Shown here: piece after piece, positions 39,601-49,800 of the stretch | Numbering within the stretch: position 1 is the first letter of the stretch | How the letters are laid out: every line of letters begins with the position of its first letter | Source of the DNA: Lophius americanus | Lineage: Eukaryota > Chordata > Actinopteri > Lophiiformes > Lophiidae | Direction: 5' to 3' | Assembly: GCA_037951165.1 (NCBI GenBank) | Contig: JBBDHG010000052.1 | Location: forward strand, 2,545,501 to 2,609,500 | Length of the DNA stretch: 64,000 bases | The notes under the pieces: model-generated | The model's input: only the letters and a program-made list of their open reading frames with translations | Database searches by the model: none | What the model was told of the DNA's origin: nothing | Position numbers and translations under genes: made by a program

Positions 39601-42600
39601 CATTAAGTGTGAAAGTGTACTGATGAAGTCTAACACACATTCTAAAAATGCCGGAATTGCAGTGATGTAAGACTGAGCGAGACAAGTACAGCTGTGACAT
39701 TGAGTCTGTTGCAAAAAATAAATTTTCACCAACCTATAAAGGGAATAGACGTCAGGGAGTTGAACGCATACTGTGCCAGGCTACCATTAGCCCCATGGTT
39801 AGAGATAGGAGAGGGGGTCCCTAGCGTCAGGGGCTCAGGTGACTCCAAAGGTGTGCTGTAGTGGGGATGTCGAAGGTCCTGACTGGGGGTTTGGCGACCG
39901 GGAGTTGGTTTCTTCTGCCTAAGTACCACCTCCTGGTTGAGGGAGATAGGGGAGATGACCTTCCTGTCCTCGCCCAGTCGGGCAGTCTCCTCCTCTGATG
40001 CAGGCAAGGCAGTAGTAGACTGAGGTCTGGGCATCATCCCCCCTTCGCTGTCCACAATGTGGCTTCTGCTGCTGTTGCTCCAGTTGACGTGAGCGCTGCT
40101 GTGGTTGGGCTCTCTTAAGGACTGGGCCTGCTGGAGGATGTGACCAGATTTGTGGGAGAAAGAAGGGCTGTAGCTTTTGTACCCCACCACTTCTTCTTTA
40201 ACTCGCCTTGTTTGGGGTTCAGCTATCTGCTGGCCAGAAAGCCTCCTACTAGGAGGCACAGTGGAGGAGGCAGTAACGGCAGGTGTCATTGGGCTTTGGT
40301 GCTGATGCCCCACTAAGACTTTCTGATCTTTGGGCATGCTCAGTTTTGCCGTTAGGGAGCTTTGAGAAGAATGATTGTAGCAGGGGGAGACCAGAGCAGA
40401 AGCTTGTGCCAGTGTTTCCACAGAACGCCCGTAGTTGTGCTCGTACTCAGCGTAGGCTGCCAGCAGGTTCTCTGAGCACGACTTGTTTCCGGGTTCAGAT
40501 TCAACCACCCTGCTCCCAAGCCAATTGGAATCATGGGAAGCAGCAGCTGCCTGGTGGTGGTGGAGCAGGCATTCTCTTCTCTGTTGTTCCCTAGAGGATT
40601 TGGAAGCACTTGTAGATGTGGGGCCAAGTGCCAACCCCAATCCGAGCTCTGCTAAACGATCCTGAGATATACTACGATGGCGGGGGGACATGCGCTCAGC
40701 AGCCTGAGCCTGGCTGTAGTACCAGTCTGACAGAGCCTGGTGGCATAGAACATCAGCATGAGCACGGGAAGAGGCCGGCAAGCTGCTCTTCCGTGGTGGA
40801 GGCAGAGTTGCAGAGGTGATGGCAGCATTGTGGTTAGCAAAGTGAAAATCCAGTGCATTGATGGCCGAAGAAGAGCGGCCACGGTATTGCCTCGGTGGGG
40901 TAAAGTGGTCCTTGGAAACTTCAGGGTCTCCCGGCCAGCGGGGGGCGGTGGTGGATACAGCAGTAGGGCGGTTGTCCAGTGGAGAGGTGGTGGGGCTGGG
41001 TTTGCACTGCCAATTGTCCAGGGCACTGTGGAGGTTATGAGCGGGTTTTGCTGGTGTGGAGCTGTGTTTGGTGGAAGGGACACACAGAGGTGGTGGCTCA
41101 GGGAGGTTCTGGGCCTCACCTGAATATGGCTCATTGCCTTTTAGGTAGGCATCCTGGGAGTACGCCTGAGGACAAGTGGTGTTAGGACACATAGTCAATT
41201 ATGAACAAAAAAAAACAAGAATAATAATGGAGGGAACAGTTAGAGGGCAGTTACATCAAACTTCATGGCTGCAGCCAAATTGTGATGGCCTGCCATCTCA
41301 AAAACTGCGGGACATAAGTATAAAAATAAACTAATTTTGTTGTCTGTTGATTGATAGGGGAACAGTAAGCAACTTAAACAGTTTTCAAAGTACCCAATAC
41401 ATGCTATTACCAGTCTGGCTAACTGCAGTAGCTACATACAGCAACAAAGTGAAAGGAAGGAAAGGAGAGAAAATAGAAGAAAGATAATACTCACACTTAC
41501 CAACTGCAACACATCCTCATCTTTTGGCATAATAGAGAGCTCCAACAGGTTTTCACTGCAAATAAGACAGTGATGTATGATCATTTATGAAATAAATGAT
41601 CATTCAGATTTGATCATTAAATGTGATTTGGTAAAACAATAAGAATAAAGAAGAAAAAATAGTTGGTAGTAGTATCAGGGCATAGGAAAGATGGTGAACT
41701 ATATCTGGGCAGATCAAAGTAGGAAGAATCTCAGATGGAGTCCTGCTGTTTTATTTTTTCAGATAATGATCAGATGAGTCCGAAATAAAATGTGATGTGA
41801 ATGTGATTTGTAAAGACTCACCTGTTTTGGATAAGCATGATCACTTGAGAGTAGGTTTTCCCCAGAATGCTCTGCCCATTTACCTTCACCAGCCTGTCCC
41901 CTACAGATTAATGAAGAAGGGCAATTAGTGATCACACACCTTGCTAAAGCCTTAAAAAGTTTTCTGGATATGCCCATTGATCACCTCAAAATCTAATAAC
42001 CCCTTAATCATCATAAGGACCAACTCTATTTACAGCTTAAAGGTGCAGTGTGTAAAATTAAGTGGAATCTAGATGTGAAGTTCCAGATTTCAACTAATAA
42101 CAAACGTCAGGTCACCTTTCCCTATCCAAGAATCCATGCAGGCCTTTCCAGGCTGCGCTAGAGCGCTCATGGTGGACCGCCACGGAGGAAATAAACTGAG
42201 CCAATCAAACGTCCTACAAGGGGATCCCCACTGGCAGATTGAGAGGACCCCACCAATTTACCGCTAAACAGCTACATACTTTGTTACTTTTTTCTTTGCC
42301 AAATGATGAATATGATCCCCCTTTGGTCAAACTTGACAAACTCCTCAAAACAAATAATAGCTATGCTGCAAAATCGTAATCATCATCATCTTCTTCTTGT
42401 TGGATTTTAGAGGCAAAGTGATTCTTCATCATCTTTCTGCCACTGAAAAGCCCACGCTTGCACCAGTGTTTGTATTGTCCGTTCTATGCTACTATACAAA
42501 CATTGCAACCATGGAAAAAGACCCTCTGCCTCTAGAGATATAAAGGTGATTTCTAAGCTAACATTTAAATAAGCTATTTTTGTTTCAGCTTGATTTTACA

Positions 42601-45409
42601 TACCAATTATATTATGAATATTTTATTACATTTATTCAAAGACATACCCCTAGGTTTTACACATTGCACCCTTAAAAACCAGGATCATATTGACTAAACA
42701 TGTTAGAACTAATGAGGACATTTGACACATGACATAAACTAATTTAAAAAATAGCTGACAAAATTCACACTAGTGTGTGGCTTCTACCTGTAGAAAGTCC
42801 AGCTTGTTGAGCAGGGCCATTTTCTTTGACGCTCTTCACAAAGATAGTGTCCATTGGCTCCAAATGAAACCGCTGACAACCTGCTGACACCCACACACAA
42901 ACTGATACAGGGTATAGTATGTACACATACTGACTGGGCTAATATTGAACAAACATTCCATTCCATCCTGTCTTTAAATAACAGTACAACCAACAAAGTT
43001 AGATGTGCTCCTTAAACACAGTAAACACAATAGGTGGAATCCTAATGAGTCCAGAGAGCATCTACTGGCTTCACCAGAGCGAGATGAAGGAGCATCGCTT
43101 ATAAAGAGAGCTGCACTTTAAAACACTCACCCTTTCTGGTTGTATTTCCATTCTCTTCATCCTGCAGTAGAAACACAAAACCGCTGTTAGAGGAGAGGTC
43201 CACAGGGAAACACTGCTGGGCTCCCTGTCGTGCTCAGAATTCTCTTCCAACCCAGGCTTTGCTGACTACAGCGGTCGTGGAAGTTCTGAGCTGCCTGACT
43301 GGCTGATTTACAGCTTAACCGAGTGTCTGACCGTCTGACTGATTGACATACTGATTCCCTTGTTAGTTGACTATGGCTGTCTTAATGGCAGCTCAGCTGG
43401 TGCGATCATTGATCCCTCACTGAGTGAACTCATTTCTGACCCCTGGGCCACATACATAGCACATAACCCCAACCTCCAGGTCATAAGGACATGACCATAC
43501 ACTATACAGCTGCAGCCCCCAACCACTGGTTTGGATACCACTGGAATAACTCAGGGGAAAAAAAACAATCTATTGCAGTAATTACAAAGCTGTGTCTATC
43601 TATTCTACATCTATCTATTCTACATGTATCTCCTGTGAACAAACAGGTTACATAAAACACATGTAAAGTACATTTGTGTACGTAATTCGACATCAAGGAT
43701 TAAATATTAATCTAGAGCAATACCGTTAAGTGGAACCACATCAACCCCTGAGAGACTCCCTGCACAAGATCATAGTAAATAATCAAGTTCTAGAGGCTAA
43801 TGCTAGCTAGCATACTGATGTAGTCACGAAAGGAATCTAACCACCAGTTCTCACTGAAGGTAAGATATATTTAATATTTGTTTAGCCTTCTATTAGGTTT
43901 TCCCAATGTATTGCGTTACTACAGCAGGTTGATGGTTGTTATGTGAAGTTTGATGTGGTACAAGATCAGCCAGATTATCAAGCCCATGAAGTTTGAGCGT
44001 TATATTCCCATCATGGTAAAAACTAGAAAAAACCAAACCTTCGCCAAGGGCCACATCCTACCTCCGAGCTCACACCTAAACAGACATTGTTTTGTCATTT
44101 CCTGTTCCTCTCAAGTATAAAACATCAAAAGAATAAGGCGAAACAGTACGCAAGTTTTTGTTTTCATAAAGTTTTCTCCATTTTTTCTCTAAACCTACCG
44201 ACAAACTCCAACAATCTCTCTTGAGTATCAATCCACATAGAATCAAAAAGAGGTTTACTCTTTATGACGCATGTTGTGTCATTTTCTGCCCATTATTGGT
44301 TAAGTAACTTATTAAGCCTTCTATTTTATTTATACAGAATAGTAGCTGAACATGGTAATTGTGAATTTGCACCTGGCGACAAACAACATGACTGGTAAAA
44401 CGCAAATGATGCTACATGATTCACTTGCATCATTAGTTGCCTGTCAGCGTTGAGATTCTCAAAATGTTACAGGCTCCAATGTCAGTACGACGTTTATGCG
44501 GAAGATGTGAGACACAGTGGTGGTTTTCATACAGAACTGGGTCTTCCCAGCCGACAAAAAACATCTGTTGTGTTTTTATTTTGGTCATAGTGTTTAACTA
44601 AGTGAAGTAATGGAAGGAATAATATGTATAGTTCCTGTGAGAAAGGGCCGCATAGTCGCGGGTTTGCTTGACTTGCGTGAGTGACCCGAATAATCCAAAG
44701 AGACAAAATCGTAAAATAGAAAATGAGATTTCCTTCTACAGCTTTTATTTCACGTAGCTCAGATATCCTGTCGTAGTGCAGAGGAATATTCCATTTTTCT
44801 CATGTTATAGGGCTGATAAAGCCGGTACTTAAAGTGAGATCAAGACCATTGCAGGATGGATTGTAAAAGAATACTAGAAGAAACAATTTCCCCCCTCAGG
44901 TAGCCTAACAATGTTCCATTTTCAGTTCCACACCTCACAGTCATATTCAATTCCTCTACAAAACCCCAGTGTGAATCATGAGAATCAATCCAATTATAAA
45001 AATCTAAATTCAGTAAAGTTTAATTTTCTAGATCTTAATCACAGATTTTTACTCTATTTGCCTTCTATAATTTTAAATCTAGTCTGGACACATTTAGACT
45101 CTACTTATTTTGACGACGCACTTTGTCTTCTAAATACTCGTGAAACTCTTTGTAACCCCTGTTTTGAAAGTTGCTATACAAATACAGCTTTACTTACTTA
45201 TTTACTTACTTACTAACCTTAAGGCTGTGGAGAGGAGATTCTGGTGGGTAGACGATGAAGTGGCGCAGAGTGAAGCCAAATCCCTGTGAGTTCTTCTGGA
45301 GGAAAACAGTCCTTGGGCTTTGCCATGATAAGCCCTCCACCTCACCAGATGACAGAGGCCGGCGCCTGTTCTCATTGGACGACACCGTGCCATCTCTCCG
45401 CCCTTTTGC
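26995..45409 (-). CDS. arhgap23: arhgap23: PDZ-PH-RhoGAP Rho GTPase-activating protein (23 coding exons, 5' exon not found)
   Basis: Exons in transcript order: 45409-45218, 43161-43131, 42880-42788, 41900-41822, 41555-41501, 41165-39734, 38155-37991, 37299-37191, 36349-36310, 36192-36055, 35165-34857, 34774-34713, 34174-34068, 33002-32890, 32803-32651, 32490-32412, 31653-31580, 31490-31401, 31316-31191, 31097-31053, 30952-30859, 29234-29203, 27957-26995 (TAA). Total 4,581 nt: 1,526 residues plus stop, all phases consistent. Close matches to ARHGAP23 include [46 protein letters not shown] and a terminal WRRHTVVV. The family converts Rho-family GTPases to the GDP form and works in actin, junction and Golgi control. 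GINIMKK, the absence of ARHGAP21's long C-terminal half, and GSSTDEDSE favour ARHGAP23 over ARHGAP21. The initiator exon lies upstream (above 45409) and was not recognised. Fish a/b copy not resolved. Confidence 0.93.
28235..29165 (+). mobile_element. degenerate Tc1-like transposon in the last arhgap23 intron
   Basis: Nucleotide similarity to a fish Tc1-like element from the helix-turn-helix region (GTGAGACACATTATCTACAA, GTAAACCTTCCCAG) through the DDE region (CAAACATGGAGGTGGCAG, 'caatgagacaatgatctcaaac') to the C-terminus ('gttgcggttgttactgctaaagg'). The transposase is interrupted by stops and indels. It ends about 40 bp from the 32-nt exon. Confidence 0.75.
29203..29234 (-). other. 32-nt micro-exon of arhgap23
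   Basis: On the minus strand a TGATAG acceptor precedes 32 nt encoding (D)[10 protein letters not shown], followed by a consensus GTAAGC donor. It joins in frame to the exons at 30859 and 27957 and matches the SDSTTCSSAKSK segment of human ARHGAP23. It is flanked about 40 bp away by a Tc1-like element and further upstream by an inverted-repeat element. Confidence 0.8.
29848..30752. mobile_element. terminal-inverted-repeat element (about 900 bp) in an arhgap23 intron
   Basis: Left end GAAGGTGCAGTTTGTAAA, right end TTTTACACACTGCACCTTTAA. The left arm carries ATCCTATATATCTACAG and CCATGGCGGC; the right arm carries GTAGATTCTTGGATAAGG. About 400 bp of unrelated GC-richer sequence (30080-30400) lies between the arms, possibly a nested insertion. 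Ends about 107 bp before exon 30859. Confidence 0.6.
31053..33002 (-). other. RhoGAP catalytic-domain exons of arhgap23
   Basis: Seven exons (33002-32890, 32803-32651, 32490-32412, 31653-31580, 31490-31401, 31316-31191, 31097-31053) encode FGVRLENCQ through HHDWFF. The arginine finger lies in TGIYRVPG; its codon is at 32731-32729, about residue 1000 of the visible protein. The second signature [16 protein letters not shown] and the Lys of [13 protein letters not shown] are intact. Catalytic activity is expected. Confidence 0.93.
33835..33935 (+). repeat. fish interspersed repeat ('ATTTCATGGCAATCC' type)
   Basis: AGGCTTCATCCTCGGTTGGT, CATGAATGCCTGAATAAAAT and TTCATGGCAATCC occur in the order of a common fish dispersed repeat. 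Lies in the intron between exons 34068 and 33002. Confidence 0.5.
34857..36192 (-). other. PH-domain exons of arhgap23
   Basis: Exon 36192-36055 encodes the start of the domain ([20 protein letters not shown]) and exon 35165-34857 the rest ([44 protein letters not shown], then the C-terminal helix [18 protein letters not shown]). In this family the PH domain binds the GTP-bound form of Arf1/Arf6 (known for ARHGAP21) and phosphoinositides. The invariant Trp of the last helix is present. Confidence 0.9.
35362..35610 (-). mobile_element. RTE-like LINE fragment (palm region) in an arhgap23 intron
   Basis: A minus-strand frame of 74 codons reads [34 protein letters not shown] and [12 protein letters not shown]. 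This is the palm region of the same type of reverse transcriptase as at 2950-3960, with the catalytic F/YADD altered to FAGD, so it is inactive. It lies between the two PH exons. Confidence 0.65.
36642..36680. repeat. (AT)n microsatellite
   Basis: About 19 AT copies in the intron between exons 37191 and 36349. A shorter AT run is at 38813-38831. Confidence 0.95.
37499..37562 (+). mobile_element. 3' end of the same SINE family in an arhgap23 intron
   Basis: AAAGCGCTTTGAGTGGTTGA followed by 'AGAAAAGCGTTATATAAGTA' and CAGTCTACT is the common 3' terminus of the fish SINE whose head is near 5050. No head is seen here. Confidence 0.65.
38893..39240 (-). mobile_element. Rex3 (RTE clade) ORF fragment in an arhgap23 intron
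   Basis: A minus-strand frame of 106 codons reads [52 protein letters not shown] and [10 protein letters not shown]. This is the C-terminal part of the Rex3-type reverse transcriptase. 5' and 3' truncated; lies between exons 39734 and 38155. Confidence 0.75.
39734..41165 (-). other. large Ser/Pro-rich central exon of arhgap23
   Basis: A single 1,432-nt exon encodes about 477 residues. It opens with [16 protein letters not shown], as in ARHGAP21 and ARHGAP23, and ends at the conserved TSIPFI before the next exon's DEPTSPS. The middle is low in hydrophobics and rich in Ser, Pro, Gln and His, with a repeated RS(I/A)SQDRL-like phosphosite pattern. It is a disordered linker between the PDZ and PH domains. 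The plus-strand open frames across it are shadows. Confidence 0.85.
42038..42677. mobile_element. terminal-inverted-repeat element (about 640 bp) in an arhgap23 intron
   Basis: Starts with AAAGGTGCAGTGTGTAAAAT and ends with the inverted TTTTACACATTGCACCCTTAA. Inside are CCTATCCAAGAATCCATG and an ATGGTGGACCGCC block. No transposase frame seen. It is the longest intact-looking copy of a family repeated through this window. Confidence 0.75.
44895..45217 (+). mobile_element. LINE or SINE 3' end with (TTAC)n tail at an exon border
   Basis: Ends with CTTTGTAACCCCTGTTTTGA, 'AAGTTGCTATACAAATACAG' and a TTAC repeat (45191-45213), the usual terminus of a fish LINE family. The tail touches the splice donor of the arhgap23 exon 45218-45409. 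The 101-codon plus-strand frame across it is not recognised as a host gene. Confidence 0.65.
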
Positions 45410-46235
45410 CTATGAGAAGAGAAGATGGAGAAAAATGTTTGACCAGTGATGCTTTTTTTCTCTTCTCCTCTTGGTAAGAAATTAAGAAAACTTTACCTTG
45501 TGAGTATTAAAGTAAATCATAAGTATCACTTTCAGTGGTCACCACAGAGCTTGTGTGTGCGACTGTATACTCATTCATTGTTCAATACATATAAAGGAAG
45601 TGTGAGTGGGTGGATGTGGGCGTCTGGGGTCCATTCACAGAAGACTCTGCCCAGATCCGGATTCCACCATGCCAGGAATTTCTCTGACACTTCCTGTCCC
45701 TAAAAAATCTCAGTTTTCACTGACCACCTCATCTATAATCACATTTATTACCTCCAGCCAACAATGGAAGAGATAAAAATATATTTTGTCTAAAAATAAA
45801 GGCTATGGAACATCAGGAAACTATTTGGGCTCATAACCAGTGATCTGGAAAATCCGATGAACAATAGACCAAATTGACTACACAGAGAGTGTGACTAAAA
45901 ACAACCACAGACACTTCTATTGTATGAAGGAGGTGAGAATGAAGCCAGTGTTTGAGAAGCAAACACAGAGTGAATTCTGTGGCTTTTTCACGTGTTTTAC
46001 TGTAGCACAAACATGCCCTCGAAACTTTATTCATCAACACTGATCGGACTGTTCAGAGCTATTAAACAGAAGATTTGTTTAATCCAACAACATTAAGAAT
46101 TGGCACTGATACAGATAATGAATGGATGGATGAAACAATTGTAGAAAGAGGCCAACACAGGATTTAGACAGATATTTTGTGGATGTTCATATTTTGAGGA
46201 ACTATAGTGGTCAGTATGGTTCGGAAGTCTTATCT

Positions 46236-46500
46236 ACTCTCCTTATGGATTTTGCATGTTCACCCTGTGCATGAGTTCTTTTCCAATACTTTGGCTTTCT
46301 CACACAGTCCAAAAAAGTGTTATATAAGTGAAACGATTATTCTAAATTGCCGATAGGTGTGAGTGGGAGTGGTTGTTTGTCTCTTTATATTGGCCTGGCG
46401 ATTTTTCCAGGATGTACCCCATCTCTTACCCAATGTCAGCTGGGATAGGATACAAGCACCCCCAACCACAACCCCAAACAGGATGATTACAGAAAATTAA
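46236..46500 (+). repeat. fish interspersed repeat
   Basis: The order TTTTGCATGTTCACCCTGTG, CACACAGTCCAAAAAAG, GTGAGTGGGAGTGGTTGTTT, CCAATGTCAGCTGGGATAGG and a terminal TTACAGAAAATTAATTAAT is that of a very common fish repeat normally ending in TGGATGGATGG. Diverged copy. Confidence 0.65.
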
Positions 46501-46689
46501 TTAATTAATCATTTACATTGAGGTTGTTGAATTCAATAGTAATAATAAATTAGTTGTATGGCTCTTTTAAAACAAATTTTACAAATGATTTTCCAGGATA
46601 AAAACATGGAATTAAAGACATCAACAATGACAGTCAAATATCATAAATAATATCAAAAACCAAATTAGACAATCTGGCAATGACATCGT

Positions 46690-46880
46690 GTGATTAGAAG
46701 ACTAAAAGGCTTTCTTGAAAGTGTTTTAAAGGATGTTATTGATGCTGCAGGCCTCAGCTCTTCAGGCAGGGAGATCCTGAGAGCGGCATGGAGGTCCAGG
46801 AATAAAGGTGGCCATGACTGGTCAACTTTATTCCTGGGATGCGACTAAGGAACAGCCAGCAGAGCACTGAGGACCAGTTT
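46690..46880. repeat. probable LINE-derived repeat
   Basis: 'gatgctgcaggcctcagctc', 'ttcaggcagggagatcc' and 'aggaacagccagcagagc' resemble a common fish interspersed repeat with the same block order. Weak similarity from memory only. Confidence 0.35.
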
Positions 46881-49800
46881 ACCACCATTATTTTATTGCA
46901 TAGTTGAAGTATAAATGAGTCTTGACTGCAATATTGAGAACAATACAATACACAATACAAATATAATGCAGTATTGACCAGAAAAATTTATTTTGATCGT
47001 GTCATTGATAGATTGTTAAGAAATGAATAATAGAGTGAGAGTGAAATTAATTTGCTGTTATCAACACAGATTGCTAGAGAATGGAAAAGCAAAGGCACTT
47101 ATAAAACAACATTAAAACAGGACTGGACAAGTAATGAAAACAACAGGAAGTCTGCTTCTTGAGACAGGAAGTGGATGGCTGAGCCCCCCGGAGGCATTTT
47201 TTGGAAACCCTTACCTCTAAGAATAGTCTCAACAAGATGCAGGGGAGAGACGCATATTTTCCGAAGAAGAAAGCCAGATTCATTTTAGCGGTTACATGAT
47301 CGAACAATTGATTTTTATTAAATATGTTGACATACAGTATTTTTTTGAGGGCAACATAATCTCCTAGTGGATTTTTAGCTGAGAATAAACGTGAAAGATT
47401 GACATGAAATTCAAATAGTGTCAATATTCTTTGAATTGTTTTAAAAGCCCAATGCCTATCAATAATCAACCTCACCATGTCCTTTCAGATTCACCTAGAA
47501 AAACGTTTCCGTGAAAACAATACAAAACACAAAATTCAAAACATATCAAAAGACACAACTAATTATCATATTGTTTGCCGGATAAGCTCCAGACCAGATG
47601 ACAACCCTTCAGACTCAGACTCAGTGCCGAGTTTCAACTTTTGACTATTGCAGACATCTTTTAAAGCTTACTTTGAACATTTTATGCACATTCTACTAAG
47701 ATGAACTGATATATTGATAACTTCAGTTCATTAAAAAATATTAATTATTGAAAAATGTGTAAATTATACAATATCCCGGAAAATACAGGGATATAATTTT
47801 ATTTTTTTGTCAATATGGCATACCCCTTAGGTTTACAATGCTGACTCAAATGTTGCTCATCGTTAAACTAGGCCACTCCATATTAGTCTCACAGCACTAG
47901 TCATGTCGGGATTTGAGTTGGAGACCCTTACTGTGGGGATTAAATTTAGCTGATCTGACATGTAGCAGCAGTAGACAGAAAGACCCACCCCACGTACAAA
48001 CATCAGTAATATAAACTGGCAGGTAACTCTCTCACACACTGTTTATTTAAACTAAATAACTAAAACGGTCAATATAGCAACATACAAACATTAAAACGTG
48101 TGTTGGAAAAGCTATAATCCTTGATGCATACTTGAGAAGAATGTAAAAGCCCAACCATCCATTCCTTCATAAACATACAAACAGAGGATTTAATGTAAAG
48201 CTACATGAATTATGAGAAGTGAGGTTACCAGCCTCATATCCCTTCTGCTGCTAGTCGACAGCTACCTTCAGTGCTACATTACGTAACCTAAATGAGGCAA
48301 AGAGATGGCCCACACACTTGACTACATCAAACACCACGTGTAGAATCTTTCTCAAAATACATATTTCTGTCTCACTCTTTTCCCGAAAACGTTCAAAGTC
48401 ACCCCTTAAGTTCATAGCAATAACATCCACTTCGGCCCTATGTGTAAAAATGGTCAGTGACAGTCAATAATCTCTTCTCTTCTTCTCTTGAAGGTTGATA
48501 CAAGAAGAGCCCAGAGGAAATACACCTATCCAGCGTCATCAGATCAGATTGGCAATGAGAAAATGATCACAGTCAATGCTGAGTAAGTTAAGAGCAGGAG
48601 CCAATCTGCTATGTAAAAAGCTGGACCACACACAAAAAATAAATAAAAGAATCATAATATTACAGCTTACAAGTAGTTCAAATTTTAGGGCTCAATGGCA
48701 CATGAGACAGATATGATCAGTTCAGAAAGTTTAATATCAAAATGTTATAACTTACAGGTAAAAAGTAGATATGGCACAAGATTGAAATATCTTTGTGCAG
48801 CAATATCATCACATAGCCAAATTATAAAATCTATTGCTATTCCGAGCCAGGAGATGGTGTTACAGAGCTTTTTTTCCTGGTTAGGACAGCAAAGATAGCC
48901 GTCAGAGTTAGAGAGGAAAAAGAATGAAGAAAGAGGAGGAATAATGATAGGGGCAATGGAAGAAGAAGTAAAAAGTCCCTCATTCACATTTAAATAAAAG
49001 GCTAAAACTATTTTGAGGTTTTTAACAAGGAATATTACATAACACATGGGAGGATGGTCATATAAAATATATTGTGAATACTACAAACATGAGCACGCGG
49101 CAATGAGGAGATAGTCTAGAACAGCAAAACTAGCAATAAAATACCGCCTTTGAAAAGCCAAACATCACTGGAAACACTAAGCTTGACAAAGCTCCCTTCC
49201 AATTCAGAGAAGGCTTAAAAAACAACAGAGTTCATCGGCCAAGCCTAAGTCCGACCAAACAACCTGGTGAGAAACAATATATACTTTTATACAGATCATG
49301 TTACTATGGAAAAGATTAACTTGTGGTGCGTAAACATCACCTTGCAGGATTCATGAAGTATGCGACTATAATGGGGACTGCAGACCACCGTCTAACATTC
49401 CCCAAACTAGATCCATTCTACATCAAACTAGTTCTCTTCTACATTTTGCCAGTTTGTCACTGCAACACAAATTTATATACTAAAGGCAAAGGAGATAAAA
49501 ATACGCAGATGGAACTAATAAAGTCACGTCAGAAGAATCACAGTGGTGAAAAAGGGAAAATACAGAGGTACACCTCAAAGGGAAAGAAAGAGTGCCAGAA
49601 CTTAAGACACAGGGGAAGTGTTAAGTTAAAACGAGATGTGGGGAAATTAACTTTCTATATAAAGCAGGAGATATCTGATTAAATACAGAACCATGAGTCA
49701 AACTTCTGTCCAGTATACTGCACTCACACTACAATGGAACAGACAGCTAGTCTTCAGTGAAGATATCATTAGAAGCATACTGGTGGTTGCGACCCTTCTT

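Larger units (their letters stand above)
41501..45409 (-). other. PDZ-domain exons of arhgap23
   Basis: Five exons (45409-45218, 43161-43131, 42880-42788, 41900-41822, 41555-41501) encode the N-terminal PDZ domain. FGFTLRHF is the carboxylate-binding loop; the strands follow as [20 protein letters not shown], then [20 protein letters not shown] and [14 protein letters not shown]. The 31-nt exon encodes the [11 protein letters not shown] insert between the early strands. Skipping it would shift the frame, so it should be constitutive. Confidence 0.9.

Noticed and set aside
40652..41134. Long second frames (60-160 codons) on both strands across the big arhgap23 exon
   Set aside because: Shadows of a GC-rich coding exon; none has its own motif or splice support.
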